Shown: positions 8,883 through 19,179, numbered from the stretch's first letter. The stretch is DNA of 64,000 nucleotides from Betaproteobacteria bacterium UKL13-2 (GCA_001602455.1 CP012157.1:2413733-2477732); one strand, 5' to 3'. Notes: generated from the letters alone by a model not told the origin. A program made the numbers and translations.

Positions 8883-11120
8883 CTACCAACGCCGCCGCAA
8901 AAGGAGTGCGTTTGAGACGACGCTCACGCTCGATAGGGCCATTGCTGCCCCTGCAATCATTGGATTAAGCAGCCCGGCAGCGGCTAGCGGAATGCCAATG
9001 ACGTTATAGCAAAACGCCCAAAATAGGTTCTGCTTGATTTTTGCCGTTGTCCGGCGCGACAACTCGATTGCTACGGCAATCAGCGTGGGGTCACCGCGCA
9101 TGAGGGTGATGCCAGCAGCCTCCATCGCGACATCAGTGCCATTTGACATGGCGATGCCGATGTCGGCCGCCGCCAGCGCAGGCGCATCGTTGATACCATC
9201 GCCGACCATTGCAACGACGTTTCCGCCCTGCTTTAGTGTCGCGACCATTTCGGCTTTTTGCGCGGGCAGTACACCTGCAAAAATTTGGTCGATGCCAAGT
9301 GCGCCTCCAACCTTCCGCGCAGCCGCCTCGGTATCACCGCTAATCAAGACCGTTTTGATACCCAAACGATGGAGCGCATCAACCGCCGCATAAGACGCCG
9401 GCTTAATCGCGTCACCAAATGCAAAGCAACCAAGCAGCGTGTTGTCAGAACTAAGCCACGCCACAGTAAGACCATCGCCTGAGTAGTCATCGGACCTTGC
9501 CGACAGCGGCGCGATGTCGATCTTTTGTTCTGCCATGAGGCGAGCACTACCCATCATGTAACGCTTGCCGTCTACGACTGCGGCAACGCCCCGCCCCGGC
9601 AGCGCGGTGATGCCGCTTGCGGCAGAGATTGCAATCTGCTCTTGCCCCGCCGCAGCTAACACCGCCTTGGCTAGGGGATGCTCACTGCCAGATTGCAGCG
9701 CCGCTGCAATCGAGATCAGCGACTCTCGGGAAATACCAAGCGGCTCAGCGGAGACGAGCGTTGGATTCCCGACGGTCAAGGTGCCGGTTTTATCGAAAGC
9801 GACGATGGCCACATCATGCGCCGCCTCAAGCGCAGCGGCGTCCTTGATGAGAATGCCACGTGTCGCGGCGATGCCCGTTCCCACCATGATCGCGGCCGGC
9901 GTGGCCAGACCAAGCGCACAGGGACAGGCGATGACGAGCACCGAGACTGCATTGACCAACCCCCGCTGCCAGTCCCCTGACACAAGACCCCAAGCGATAA
10001 CAGTTGCCAATGCCACAACGAGGACAATAGGCACAAACACGGCGCTAACATGATCGACCAATCGCTGGATGGGCGCCTTGTTTGCCTGCGCATCTTCAAC
10101 CAGCCGCACAATACGCTGCAACGTCGACTCCGCGCCGACTGCTAAAACTCGAACGTCCACCAATCCTTCGCCATTCACCGCCCCGCCAGTCACATGATCC
10201 CCCACCGCTTTAGGCACCGGCAGGCTTTCGCCAGTAATCATTGACTCATTAGCGTGCGTTGCACCGCTCAGCACTTCACCATCAGCCGCAAACCGCTCGC
10301 CAGGGCGCACCCTCACCACGTCTTCGAGGCTCAGATCTGACGCTCGCACGGTATGTTCAACATTGCCGATCACAATCTGCGCCGTTGTTGGCCGCAGATT
10401 TTGCAGTGCGCGCAACGCTGAGGTGGTCTCTCGCTTGGCGCGACTCTCCAACCATTTACCGAACATGACCAGCGTGATCACAACGGCCGCACTTTCAAAA
10501 TATAGGTGCGGCATTGCCGTCATCGCCTCTTCGCCTTCAGGCTCAAACATCAAGAACACAGACAGGCCAAAGGCTGCGGATGTACCGATCGCGACGAGCA
10601 AATCCATGTTGCCCGCAAACGCCTTGATCGCGAGCCAAGCCGAACGGTAGAAGCGTGCACCAAGCCAAAATTGTACTGGTGCGGCAAGCACAAGCTGCCA
10701 CAAGGGTGGAATCATCAAATGTAGACCGAACACCGACAATAACATCGGCGCGATCAACGGCAACGAGAACAGCGCAGCGATGGTAACCCGTGCGCCATCG
10801 CTCAGCACAAAACCTGCCCGCGCCGCTGAGGCCCAGCCCCGCACCAGATTTTCTGGGCCCTCCGCCATGGCGGCTGGCACGGTATAACCCGCTCCAACAA
10901 TCGCCGTTTCGAGTGATGAACGTGTCGTCGTGCTGCTCGCCATCACATCGGCTATCTCTGTCGCGAGGTTGACCGACACATCCACAACGCCGCTCACCTT
11001 GTGGAGTGCTTTTTCGACGCGCATCACACACGAGGCGCAGGTCATCCCGCCGATCGGAATCTTGATCCGATTGACCATCGATGTCGCAACAACTGGACTT
11101 GAATCGGTGGGCGAGTGCAT
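8883..11120 (-). CDS. copA: Copper-translocating P1B-type ATPase
   Basis: Exports Cu(I) from the cytoplasm. Domains in order: one N-terminal heavy-metal-associated domain with CxxC (GGMTCASC, Cys 28 and 31), membrane helices, the actuator domain with TGES at about 296-299, the transmembrane CPC metal site (399-401), the phosphorylation motif DKTGTLT (443-449), and the hinge [11 protein letters not shown] near the C-terminal membrane pair. CPC plus a single HMA points to Cu(I). The start at 11120 is preceded by AAGG. The HMA chaperone at 11556 is divergent, the usual partner in copper homeostasis. I see no clear CueR operator in the shared region. Confidence 0.95.
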   Translation of the reverse strand: MHSPTDSSPVVATSMVNRIKIPIGGMTCASCVMRVEKALHKVSGVVDVSVNLATEIADVMASSTTTRSSLETAIVGAGYTVPAAMAEGPENLVRGWASAARAGFVLSDGARVTIAALFSLPLIAPMLLSVFGLHLMIPPLWQLVLAAPVQFWLGARFYRSAWLAIKAFAGNMDLLVAIGTSAAFGLSVFLMFEPEGEEAMTAMPHLYFESAAVVITLVMFGKWLESRAKRETTSALRALQNLRPTTAQIVIGNVEHTVRASDLSLEDVVRVRPGERFAADGEVLSGATHANESMITGESLPVPKAVGDHVTGGAVNGEGLVDVRVLAVGAESTLQRIVRLVEDAQANKAPIQRLVDHVSAVFVPIVLVVALATVIAWGLVSGDWQRGLVNAVSVLVIACPCALGLATPAAIMVGTGIAATRGILIKDAAALEAAHDVAIVAFDKTGTLTVGNPTLVSAEPLGISRESLISIAAALQSGSEHPLAKAVLAAAGQEQIAISAASGITALPGRGVAAVVDGKRYMMGSARLMAEQKIDIAPLSARSDDYSGDGLTVAWLSSDNTLLGCFAFGDAIKPASYAAVDALHRLGIKTVLISGDTEAAARKVGGALGIDQIFAGVLPAQKAEMVATLKQGGNVVAMVGDGINDAPALAAADIGIAMSNGTDVAMEAAGITLMRGDPTLIAVAIELSRRTTAKIKQNLFWAFCYNVIGIPLAAAGLLNPMIAGAAMALSSVSVVSNALLLRRRW

Positions 11121-11555
11121 GGTTGCCTTAAGGTTGATAATCGCGACGAACGCTGAACGCCTTGCAAATCAGAATACCGACATCATTTAAGACGTATCTT
11201 AGCCTGAACATTTCATGGGGGCACATTTCATTGGGACACGATTGCAAGCGAGTGATTGATTAGACGGGCGAGCGATTTTTTGGCTGACCGACCGCAGCAT
11301 CGCGAGTCGTGTTTGCAAAATGCATACGGAAGAAAGGCGCGTGTTTGTTAACTGCGTGTCAACTGCGTGTCAACTGCGGTGGCAAACACGTTGCCGTTCA
11401 ATCAACCGAAAGCGAACGTACCGCCCGCATCCACGGCAAAAGAGGAACGAGCCAAAATGGTTTACCAATCCCCCAGAGGCAACCTCCTTCGACACGGCGG
11501 GCGTCCCATGAGATATTCAGGTTAGTCCAATCACCGCAAATTCAAGGAATCCACC
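11121..11555. other. Divergent spacer between copA and the copper chaperone
   Basis: 435 bases with no credible gene. It contains the short 11-bp array at 11350-11382. No inverted repeat resembling a MerR/CueR or CsoR operator stands out, so the promoter arrangement is unresolved by eye. Confidence 0.5.
11350..11382. repeat. 11-bp tandem array, about 2.6 units
   Basis: AACTGCGTGTC occurs twice (11350-11360, 11361-11371), followed by the diverged AACTGCGGTGG (11372-11382). Confidence 0.85.
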
Positions 11556-11756
11556 ATGTTCGAATTCACCATCCCCGACATCTCTTGCGGTCATTGCGTC
11601 GGCGTCGTGCAAAAGACCGTGAAATCTGTTGATCCATCCGCGACCGTCGACATCGACATCGCGTCAAAACGCGTCAAGATTACCTCTGACACCGAGCGCG
11701 CCACATTTGCCGACGCGCTGGTTGCTGCGGGCTATTCGCCAGCGGGGCCATGGTAG
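11556..11756 (+). CDS. CopZ-like HMA copper chaperone
   Basis: A 66-residue stand-alone heavy-metal-associated domain. The metal site is ISCGHC (Cys 10 and 13 as CxxC), within the beta-alpha-beta-beta-alpha-beta pattern, and the C-terminal AAGYSPAG loop is typical. It should carry Cu(I) to the CopA encoded divergently at 8883-11120. An AAGGA ribosome-binding site precedes the ATG. Confidence 0.9.
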   Translation: MFEFTIPDISCGHCVGVVQKTVKSVDPSATVDIDIASKRVKITSDTERATFADALVAAGYSPAGPW

Positions 11757-11804
11757 TCAGCATTTGAGGCGAGGGCATTGCTGATCAGCCCCTATAATTT
11801 GGGG

Positions 11805-12413
11805 ATGAACGCGCTCAATCCTCTCAATTCTATTTGTCTCTTTTGTGGGGCCTCTCCCGGAGCCAACCCGATATACCGCGAGGCGGCGCGGCAATTCGGC
11901 ACGATTCTCGCCGAAACCCACATCCGTCTCATCTATGGCGGCGGCAGTGTCGGGCTGATGGGTGTTGCGGCCGATGCCTGTTTAGCAGCCGGCGGCGAAG
12001 TCGTCGGCGTCATCCCCCGCCTGCTGATGGAAAAAGAAGTTGGGCACAAAGGCTTGACGACACTGCATGTCGTTGAAACCATGCATGAGCGCAAGGCATT
12101 GATGACCGATCTTTCCGACGGATTCATTGCGCTACCAGGGGGATATGGCACCTTGGACGAATTGTTTGAGTCACTTACTTGGCTGCAACTGGCCTACCAC
12201 ACCAAGCCGATTGGTCTATACAACGTAAGTGGCTTCTACGACAAACTGATTAGCTTTCTAGACCATATGCGCGACGAGAGATTCTTGCGTGACCTGCACC
12301 GGGATTCCATTCAAGTCGACGCCGATTTGCCCACGCTCATTGAAAAACTACGTCATGCGAAAGCGCCGGAAACGGGAAAATGGCTCGACCACGCGAAACG
12401 AGACGACTTATAA
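11805..12413 (+). CDS. LOG family (TIGR00730) cytokinin riboside 5'-monophosphate phosphoribohydrolase-like protein
   Basis: A Rossmann-fold nucleotide phosphoribohydrolase. The motifs LIYGGGSVGLMG and the signature LPGGYGTLDELFE are both present, along with the N-terminal CLFCGASPG. In bacteria LOG proteins hydrolyse nucleoside monophosphates such as AMP or cytokinin nucleotides; the physiological role is often unclear. I choose ATG 11805 (MNALNPLNS, about 202 residues). An upstream TTG at 11778 in frame would add nine residues. A TATAAT sequence ends seven bases before the ATG, raising the possibility of a leaderless mRNA. Confidence 0.88.
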   Translation: MNALNPLNSICLFCGASPGANPIYREAARQFGTILAETHIRLIYGGGSVGLMGVAADACLAAGGEVVGVIPRLLMEKEVGHKGLTTLHVVETMHERKALMTDLSDGFIALPGGYGTLDELFESLTWLQLAYHTKPIGLYNVSGFYDKLISFLDHMRDERFLRDLHRDSIQVDADLPTLIEKLRHAKAPETGKWLDHAKRDDL

Positions 12414-12497
12414 GTACGCGTTAAAACGCGCTATCTAATTCCTAATCGGGAAGGTCTAAAAACTCCGTCGGCCCGGCGCAGTCTCACCAGACCTTCG

Positions 12498-13670
12498 TCA
12501 CGCATTGGTGTTGCGGTGGAGTTTCACCTGCTCGCGGTCACGTTGCTCCATGCGCTTGAGAAACTCCACCAACCACACTACCCTCGCCTCGAGATTCCAC
12601 CATTCAGGTTCGACGTGCATACCTTCGACAGCCTGCCCGCCATTGGCGTTGGCATTGACGTTGACGTTGACGTTGGCGTTGGCGTTGGCGTTGGCGGCGC
12701 CAGCCTCAACCAAGAAGCGGCACTCTTCCAATACGGGCAAGCCAAGGCTTACCGAAGGTGAAGGTGCGACGAGCGCCTTTGCGAGTAACTTCGCTTTCAC
12801 CCTCGATGGCACGACCGCACGACGGCTGACCGAATCCATACCCGCGCGCTCAACCTCGCGACCAATCTCCGAATACAGATAACGTGCCGCATTGATCCCC
12901 GGCTGGCAACCTTTTGGCAGTACCGCAACACCTGCCGCCACGCGTGAATACAGTGCATCAGCTTCGGCCAATAATCTGCCTACCGTGCGCCCGATCGCGG
13001 GATTGAACTTGGGATCGGCAAGCCACGCATCAACGTCAATACCTTCCTCCACCAGCCAATCGAGCGGCAAATAGACGCGCCCGGCTCGTGCGTCTTCACC
13101 GATGTCGCGGGCGATATTGGAAAACTGCATCGCCACACCGAGATCGCACGCACGCGCCATCGCGTTGGCTTCACGCGTCTCCATCAAAATCGACATCATC
13201 GCCCCGACCGTTGCCGCGACACGGGCAGCGTAAGCCGTGACATCACTAAGTGTTCGGTAGCGCCGCTCCTCCGCGTCCCATTGAAACCCCTCCAACAATG
13301 CCTCTGGTAGTGCACGCGGAATGCGATAGAACGACACCACCTCGGCGAAGGCGCGGTCAGGCGCTTGATCGACTGGGCGACCCGCATAGACCAATTCCAA
13401 GCGTTCGCGCAACTCGTTGACTGCGGCTGACTTACCAGCCTTGGTCGCCCGCGTATCGAGGTCAACTGCGTCGTCCGCCATGCGGCAGAAGGCATAGAGC
13501 GCTGAGGCTGGCTCGCGAACTGTTTTCGGGAGCATCAGCGAGGCCGCGAAGAAGGTCTTCGAATTTTCTTTCAACATGGCGCGGCATTCTGCGACATCCG
13601 CCGCGACCCGCTCGCGCCACACAAGATCCGCAAACCCTACGCCGAGACCGAGATCAGCCATGCTGCACAT
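12498..13670 (-). CDS. crtB: Phytoene synthase
   Basis: Condenses two geranylgeranyl diphosphates to phytoene, the first carotenoid step. The two Mg-binding Asp-rich motifs are present: ADDAVD (residues 65-70) and DIGEDARAGRVYLP (from 189). It overlaps the 3' end of crtI by 17 bases, so the two are translationally coupled. The start may be ATG 13670 (MCSMADL) or the Met three codons later. At about 390 residues it is longer than most CrtB proteins. The extra length is a C-terminal Asn-Ala/Asn-Val repeat encoded by hexamers at 12642-12695, followed by a Trp/Arg/Glu-rich tail. It is the last gene of the bchI-bchD-bchO-crtI-crtB run. Confidence 0.94.
   Translation of the reverse strand: MCSMADLGLGVGFADLVWRERVAADVAECRAMLKENSKTFFAASLMLPKTVREPASALYAFCRMADDAVDLDTRATKAGKSAAVNELRERLELVYAGRPVDQAPDRAFAEVVSFYRIPRALPEALLEGFQWDAEERRYRTLSDVTAYAARVAATVGAMMSILMETREANAMARACDLGVAMQFSNIARDIGEDARAGRVYLPLDWLVEEGIDVDAWLADPKFNPAIGRTVGRLLAEADALYSRVAAGVAVLPKGCQPGINAARYLYSEIGREVERAGMDSVSRRAVVPSRVKAKLLAKALVAPSPSVSLGLPVLEECRFLVEAGAANANANANVNVNVNANANGGQAVEGMHVEPEWWNLEARVVWLVEFLKRMEQRDREQVKLHRNTNA
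12642..12695. repeat. Hexanucleotide repeat inside crtB
   Basis: Nine consecutive hexamers of the type GTTGGC, ATTGGC, GTTGAC or ATTGAC on the plus strand. In the crtB frame they encode alternating Asn and Ala or Val. The unit is a multiple of three, so copy-number change would not break the frame. Confidence 0.93.
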
Positions 13671-15177
13671 CCTGCTTCACCGTTGAGCCGTGTGGCACCA
13701 CGCGGTCGAGCACCTTTGCCGATGCAATGACGCCTGGCATACCCGCGCCGGGATGCGTACCCGCACCGACCAGATACAGATTGTCGAGCTCCTCGCTCTT
13801 GTTATGCGGACGAAACCACGCGCTTTGCGTCAGTATCGGCTCTAGGCTAAACGCCGCACCGTTAACCGAATTGAGTCGGTCCTGAAAATCTTGCGGCGTC
13901 AACATCATCGAGCTCGCAATCTCATTCTCCAATCCCGGCAACACCGTCTTACCCAAATACTGCTCAATCGATTTACGATATGGCTCGGCCTTTTCGCGCC
14001 AGTCGGTGCCGCTGCCAAGATGTGGCACCGGCGACAAGACATAAAACGCATCACATCCGGGTGGGGCCAATGAAGAATCGGTCGCTGTTGGGCGATGCAA
14101 ATAGAGACTGAAATCTTTTGCCAGCACTTTGTTCTTAAAAATATCGGCGAGCAATTCTTTGTAGCGCGGGCCGAGCAAAATAGTGTGGTGCTCAACATCG
14201 GGATATTGCCGTTTGGTGCCGAAATACCAAACGAACAAACTCATCGAGTACTTCGATTTTTCGATGCGCGAGTTGGTCCAGCGGCGACGGTGTTCTGGGG
14301 CAACCATCTTGCGATAGGTCCATGCCGCATCCGCGTTTGACACCACTAGATCCGCATTGATGACCTCGCCTGACTTCATCACCACACCTGTGGCACGCCG
14401 ACCCGCGACCTGTATCGACTCCACCTCGGCATTCATGCGCACGGTATTACCCTGCCCTTCAATCAACTTCGCCATGCCCTCAACGATCTTGCCGGTGCCG
14501 CCCATCGCAAAATGCACGCCCCACTTACGTTCCAGATGATTGATCAAACACAAAATGGACGTGGTCGTAAAGGGGTTACCGCCGATGAGCAACGGATGAA
14601 AACTGAGCACCGTCCGGATGCGCTCGTCCTTGATATAACTTGCCACCAGCCCATAGACTGTGCGGTAGCTCTTTAGCCGCAGCAAATCAGGCGCAATTTT
14701 GACCATCGTTGTCCAGTCGGCAAACGAGATATCGACCAGTTCGGTGAAGCCGACGTCAAACACAGCCTTGGCCTGTTTGACAAAACGCTCGTAGCCCTCA
14801 ACATCACTCGGCGAAAATTTTGCGACCTCTTGGCGCATTGCTTCTGCGTCGCCTGTGTAGTTAAAAATTTCACCATCGTCAAAACGAATTTGGTAGAACG
14901 GTGTCACCGCACGCAGATCAACATCGTCGCTCAGCTTTTTGCCACAAAGTGCCCACAGTTCATCGAGTAAAAACGGCGCGGTAACAATCGTGGGCCCGCC
15001 ATCAAAGACAAATCCGTCTTGCTTGTAGACGTAAGCCCGTCCACCTGGCGCATCGAGTTTTTCGAGGACCGTGACGCGATAGCCGCGTGCGCCCAGCCGA
15101 ATAGCGGCGGCGAGCCCGCCAAAGCCGGAGCCGATCACGACGGCGTGAGGCTGGTCAGAGTGATGTGAGATATCCAA
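13654..15177 (-). CDS. crtI: Phytoene desaturase (CrtI family)
   Basis: FAD-dependent desaturation of phytoene, 507 residues. The dinucleotide-binding motif VIGSGFGGLAAAIRLGARG lies near residues 15-33, and the C-terminal signature LYLVGAGTHPGAGMPGVIASAKV contains the CrtI-type FAD-binding GxHPGxGMPG. The number of desaturation steps (three or four) cannot be told by eye. It overlaps crtB downstream and follows bchO with an 8-bp gap, placing it in a pigment operon. Confidence 0.95.
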   Translation of the reverse strand: MDISHHSDQPHAVVIGSGFGGLAAAIRLGARGYRVTVLEKLDAPGGRAYVYKQDGFVFDGGPTIVTAPFLLDELWALCGKKLSDDVDLRAVTPFYQIRFDDGEIFNYTGDAEAMRQEVAKFSPSDVEGYERFVKQAKAVFDVGFTELVDISFADWTTMVKIAPDLLRLKSYRTVYGLVASYIKDERIRTVLSFHPLLIGGNPFTTTSILCLINHLERKWGVHFAMGGTGKIVEGMAKLIEGQGNTVRMNAEVESIQVAGRRATGVVMKSGEVINADLVVSNADAAWTYRKMVAPEHRRRWTNSRIEKSKYSMSLFVWYFGTKRQYPDVEHHTILLGPRYKELLADIFKNKVLAKDFSLYLHRPTATDSSLAPPGCDAFYVLSPVPHLGSGTDWREKAEPYRKSIEQYLGKTVLPGLENEIASSMMLTPQDFQDRLNSVNGAAFSLEPILTQSAWFRPHNKSEELDNLYLVGAGTHPGAGMPGVIASAKVLDRVVPHGSTVKQDVQHG

Positions 15178-15185
15178 AGGGCTTC

Positions 15186-16136
15186 CTATCCGTGCTTCGA
15201 TATGGCTAACGGTGACGACGGTGCGGCAATGGTCGCGATGGGCAAATTCAAAATCAAATCGACGGTTTGTTGCGGTGACTCTTCGTGCGCGAGGTGCCCG
15301 TGTCCGGGCAGCGTGACGATGGTGGCTTTTGGCAACATTGCTTTGACCCTATTTGCCTCGTTGGGCGAAACCGTTTTGTCATTTTCACCGACGACGAGCG
15401 TAATTTCCAAATCGCGCTCGGAAAGTTTGGGCAAGTCTCTAGCCAAGGGGCGCAAATCCCACTGCGCCATCATTTCCAGCGCGGCCGCCGCATGCTGCGC
15501 GTTGCGAATGATGGTGCCGTAGAGTTCAGCCCCGGTGTCATCAATCCGCGAGCCGGTGCCATCGAGCAGCCGCCGCAAAATCTGCGGGTCGGAGGCACGC
15601 CAAGCAAATAGTTTGGGGATGAGCGAGCTGCGCGACAGCACTTTCGCAATCGGCGAGAACACTTCACCCGCGATCCCCGACAGTGGTAACAACGCGCCAT
15701 TAAGACTCACCAAGTGTTGCGGTGTAATCAGCTTGTCCAGACACATCCGCGCCAGAATCGCCGCACCGGCAGAATGGCCAACCACAATCTGTGGTGCCAC
15801 CGACATCGCCTTCAGCAATGCCGATAATGAAGCCGCCATTTGCGGTAACGAGAAACCATGTGAGGGTGGGGACTCGGTAAAACCGTGGCCCGGAAGATCA
15901 ACAGCGATGACATTAAATTTCGATGCCAGCAGTGGCATGAGACCGCGCCACGAATGGGTTGCCGCACCCGTGCCATGCACCAGCAGAACCGTCGGCTTTG
16001 TTGTGTCGGGCTTACGTGGCATGGTTTGTACGTGCCAACGCAATCTATCTGACCCGGCAAGCACAAATTGGCTGGCCTTGCGGTTCGGCCAGTCGCGTCC
16101 CTCTCGTTCCCAATTGAGCGGCTCGGCCATATTCAT
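15186..16136 (-). CDS. bchO: Alpha/beta hydrolase BchO, Mg-chelatase-associated
   Basis: An alpha/beta-hydrolase of 316 residues with an oxyanion-side HGTGAATHSW motif, the nucleophile elbow GHSAG (Ser 122) and a late HGHLAHEE His. BchO is found with bchI and bchD in photosynthesis clusters; its biochemical role is not established. The stop region overlaps nothing, and its start overlaps the bchD stop by 4 bases (ATGA). Identification rests on the fold plus location directly behind bchD. Confidence 0.9.
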   Translation of the reverse strand: MNMAEPLNWEREGRDWPNRKASQFVLAGSDRLRWHVQTMPRKPDTTKPTVLLVHGTGAATHSWRGLMPLLASKFNVIAVDLPGHGFTESPPSHGFSLPQMAASLSALLKAMSVAPQIVVGHSAGAAILARMCLDKLITPQHLVSLNGALLPLSGIAGEVFSPIAKVLSRSSLIPKLFAWRASDPQILRRLLDGTGSRIDDTGAELYGTIIRNAQHAAAALEMMAQWDLRPLARDLPKLSERDLEITLVVGENDKTVSPNEANRVKAMLPKATIVTLPGHGHLAHEESPQQTVDLILNLPIATIAAPSSPLAISKHG

Positions 16137-18118
16137 CTGGCCGTCGCTTTTGACGTACTTGCTGCCACCTGCACAGCGTGCATCAGCGTGCGCGCCCCGG
16201 CATGTGGCAACGGCAAATAGGTCGCACCCATCGCGTTCGCTAGTGTCTCGGCCCGCGGATTGGCTGTGGGGGAGGTATCGACAAACAATGCCCGCAGGCC
16301 ATTGATTTGTCGCAAACTTTTAGCCGCCGATAACGCGTCGGCCTCGGCGAGCGGACGATTGCCACCGACACCATTTCGCGCCACGTTCGCCTTGCCATCG
16401 GTGAGCATCACCACGACCACCGTGTCGCCACGCCGACGCAAGGCTTCTGCCATTTCGCGTGCAGCATCGATGCCATTGGCAAGTGGCGTACCGCCGCCGC
16501 CGGGTAGCCCAGCGAGGCTGCGCTTTGCGCGAACAAGGGAACGTGTTGCCGGCAGTAGCACTTCAGCGGTGCGTCCACGAAAGGCGATCACGCTCACGCG
16601 ATCCCGCCGAATATAACAATCGGCCAGCAGCAATTCCACCGCGCCTTTGGCTTCGGCCAGCCGATTCAGTGCGGAGGAGCCCGATGCATCGACCACAAAC
16701 AAGGTGGTGGTCTCAGCGCGCTCTTGATAGCGGTTCACGCGGAAATCTTCTTTACGAATATGCAAACGCCCTACCCGCGCCGGATCGGCCACCGCAGATT
16801 GCGCACGAAGCCGTTGCCACGGTGCAGCAGCACGAAGAGTGGCCAGCACGTTCATACGTGCGCCGGAGCGAATGTCGCCACGCACCGAACCCACCGCTCG
16901 GCCACGTTTGGTTCCATTGTGCACTTGACCCGACGACCCGGACGATTTGCTTGCACCGCGTGAGGCGCTGCCTTGCATCATTAACTTCAATAGCAGTTTT
17001 TCGGGGATCGCCGCTGCGGTTGCAGCCAGCACCACATCTTCCAAAGGTTGGTCGATGTTCGTTTCGACTTGATCCGGCTCGGGCGGCTCTTGGTCTTGGC
17101 TATTGTCCTCGGGTGGCGCTTGTTCCTGTTCGTGCTCCTGCTCCTGCGGCTGTTCCTGTTCTGGTTCCGGCTCACTCGGCGCAGCGTCTTCCGGCGGCTG
17201 GGGTAATCTTGTCGCCCGCGGCGCCAATACGAGGCGTCCTGCTAGTTGCACATCGTCGTCGGACACCACGGCTCGTCCATTGAGCGCCGCAATCGCTCGC
17301 GCTGTATTGATCGCCAAGTTCGGGGCGCGCATGCCATCCACACCGAGCGCGTAAGCCGTTGCCGTCAGCGCTTCGATCGCGTTGTCACTCACCGTGATCC
17401 CGCGAATTGAGGCGCGTGCAGCAATCACATCATCCACCGAAACGGCGAAAGCCTCTGCCATTTCGCCAGCATTGCCGCCCTCATGCTCTTCGCGCAGCAA
17501 CCGAACCGGAAAGTCACTGAGGTCGATCTGAAATGCGAGCCGGTCGGCAAGGGCAACTGAGGCCAATTCATCATCATCAATTCCCTCATCCAACAATACT
17601 GCGGCGAACGCGGCTTCATGACGCAGTTGAAAACCATCGCGCTCGACGATCACCACACCAGAATCAATAACGCAAGCCAACTTCGCGGCCGTATATGAAG
17701 ACATACGCTCGGCCATCGGGAAAATCGCCACGCCGCCATCACAATCGGCCAGCACGCCACGTTCAGCCACTGGCCGACCCGTGGCAAGTGTTGAGGCGAG
17801 GTCAAGCCCGCCTAACAGGCGACCGTCCGCAATGTTCGACGGTACGCGCTTGACCGCCGCGCCCGGGGGCAACATCGCCAAAAACTCGCGCAACCATGTA
17901 TCGCGTACCGGGCCGGCACGCGAGCGGAGCACCACACCGTTCAACCGCGTCGGGTCAACGGCCAGCACCGCGGCAGCCGTCAGTGCGAGCCGCCAGACCG
18001 CGATCCATGACGCGACGTTTTGAGCACCGTCTGGCAGCGCTTGTTTGTTGCCAGCAGCCACAATCGGGGTGGCCGTGGAAGTTTGTGCGGCATCGCGGGA
18101 ATTGATGTTGGTCTGCAC
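16133..18118 (-). CDS. bchD: Magnesium chelatase subunit D
   Basis: Works with BchI and BchH to insert Mg2+ into protoporphyrin IX, the committed step to bacteriochlorophyll. Three regions are visible in 661 residues: an N-terminal AAA-like domain without a good P-loop, as expected for BchD; a Pro/Glu/Gln-rich acidic linker at roughly residues 300-350; and a C-terminal VWA domain whose metal-ion-dependent adhesion site is DASGSS (477-482), with TDG at 574-576. It lies between bchI and bchO on the same strand. Confidence 0.95.
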   Translation of the reverse strand: MQTNINSRDAAQTSTATPIVAAGNKQALPDGAQNVASWIAVWRLALTAAAVLAVDPTRLNGVVLRSRAGPVRDTWLREFLAMLPPGAAVKRVPSNIADGRLLGGLDLASTLATGRPVAERGVLADCDGGVAIFPMAERMSSYTAAKLACVIDSGVVIVERDGFQLRHEAAFAAVLLDEGIDDDELASVALADRLAFQIDLSDFPVRLLREEHEGGNAGEMAEAFAVSVDDVIAARASIRGITVSDNAIEALTATAYALGVDGMRAPNLAINTARAIAALNGRAVVSDDDVQLAGRLVLAPRATRLPQPPEDAAPSEPEPEQEQPQEQEHEQEQAPPEDNSQDQEPPEPDQVETNIDQPLEDVVLAATAAAIPEKLLLKLMMQGSASRGASKSSGSSGQVHNGTKRGRAVGSVRGDIRSGARMNVLATLRAAAPWQRLRAQSAVADPARVGRLHIRKEDFRVNRYQERAETTTLFVVDASGSSALNRLAEAKGAVELLLADCYIRRDRVSVIAFRGRTAEVLLPATRSLVRAKRSLAGLPGGGGTPLANGIDAAREMAEALRRRGDTVVVVMLTDGKANVARNGVGGNRPLAEADALSAAKSLRQINGLRALFVDTSPTANPRAETLANAMGATYLPLPHAGARTLMHAVQVAASTSKATAR

Positions 18119-18150
18119 AGTGTCCGATTCAGCGCCGCTGACGATCTTGC

Positions 18151-19179
18151 TCAGACAGCCGCAAAAATTTCATCGACCGCACGCTGCACGCGGGCAGTGG
18201 AGCCAGAATCATCGAGCGGGTCACGGCGCAAACGATGCCGCAACACCGAGGCGGCGAGCGGTTGCAGGTGTTCGTCGCCGACGCTGTTAGCACCGTTGAA
18301 TGCCGCTAACGCCCGCGCCGCGCGAATCAACGTGAGTTCGCCCCGCAAACCATCAGTACCGAGCTTCATACAAAGTGAGGCCGCCCGCCGGAGCGCAGCG
18401 TCGGTCACTTGCACGTTTGGCAGACGCTCACGCGCAGCCACGATGTGCCGACGCGTCTTGTCCTGTGCCGATTTCCATTTCGCGGTGAAGGCGTCAGAAT
18501 CATTTTCGAATTGATCGCGGCGCTTTACGACCTCAATGCGCTCTTCCAATAGGGTTGGTGTACGGACTTCAACCGAAAGTCCGAAGCGATCCAGCAACTG
18601 CGGCCGCAATTCGCCCTCTTCTGGATTGCCGCTGCCGATCAACACAAATCGTGCCGGGTGGCGGATGCTCAGGCCTTCGCGCTCAACCACGTTCTCGCCA
18701 GAGGCGGCGACGTCGATCAGCAAATCGACCAAGTGGTCTTCGAGCAAGTTCACTTCATCGATGTATAGGAAGCCGCGATTGGCACGCGCCAACAGACCCG
18801 GCTCGAAGGCTTTCTCGCCACGCGCCAATGCACGCTCCAAATCCAGCGCACCGACAACGCGATCTTCTGTGGCACCGAGTGGCAAATCGACCACGGGCAC
18901 CGTGACCATGACGGTTTTGGCTTTAGCGACGACTTCATCGCCAGGGATGGGGGGCGCGTCGGGCGAGGCGTTATAACGAGAACCAGCAACCACGGGGATC
19001 TTGGGCAATAAAGCCGCCAAAGACCGCACCGCTGTTGACTTTCCGGTTCCGCGGTCGCCAAGGATCAGTACACCGCCAACGCTGGGATCGATGGCGGCGA
19101 TGATCATCGCGCGCTTCATCTCCTCTTGCCCAACGATGGCTGAAAACGGGAAGGGTTGACCCACTATCGGAGCCCCCAT
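18151..19179 (-). CDS. bchI: Magnesium chelatase ATPase subunit I
   Basis: The AAA+ motor of Mg-chelatase. Walker A GDRGTGKST lies at residues 41-49, Walker B near GFLYIDEVNLLEDH, and the sensor region LIGSGNPEEGELRPQLLDRFG follows. I start at ATG 19179 (MGAPIVGQPFPFSAIVGQEE), giving 342 residues, close to the family norm. The frame remains open further upstream through a TTG at 19242. That would add 21 residues rich in Phe, Trp, Leu and Pro, encoded by a tandem repeat, which is out of character for this soluble protein. No Shine-Dalgarno is visible before 19179. bchI is first in its operon and divergent from hemA. Confidence 0.95.
   Translation of the reverse strand: MGAPIVGQPFPFSAIVGQEEMKRAMIIAAIDPSVGGVLILGDRGTGKSTAVRSLAALLPKIPVVAGSRYNASPDAPPIPGDEVVAKAKTVMVTVPVVDLPLGATEDRVVGALDLERALARGEKAFEPGLLARANRGFLYIDEVNLLEDHLVDLLIDVAASGENVVEREGLSIRHPARFVLIGSGNPEEGELRPQLLDRFGLSVEVRTPTLLEERIEVVKRRDQFENDSDAFTAKWKSAQDKTRRHIVAARERLPNVQVTDAALRRAASLCMKLGTDGLRGELTLIRAARALAAFNGANSVGDEHLQPLAASVLRHRLRRDPLDDSGSTARVQRAVDEIFAAV

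Noticed and set aside
12505-12882. Plus-strand frame over crtB with Leu-Ala-Leu-Thr repeats
   Set aside because: It is the complement of the crtB hexamer repeat; the crtB frame carries the conserved synthase motifs.
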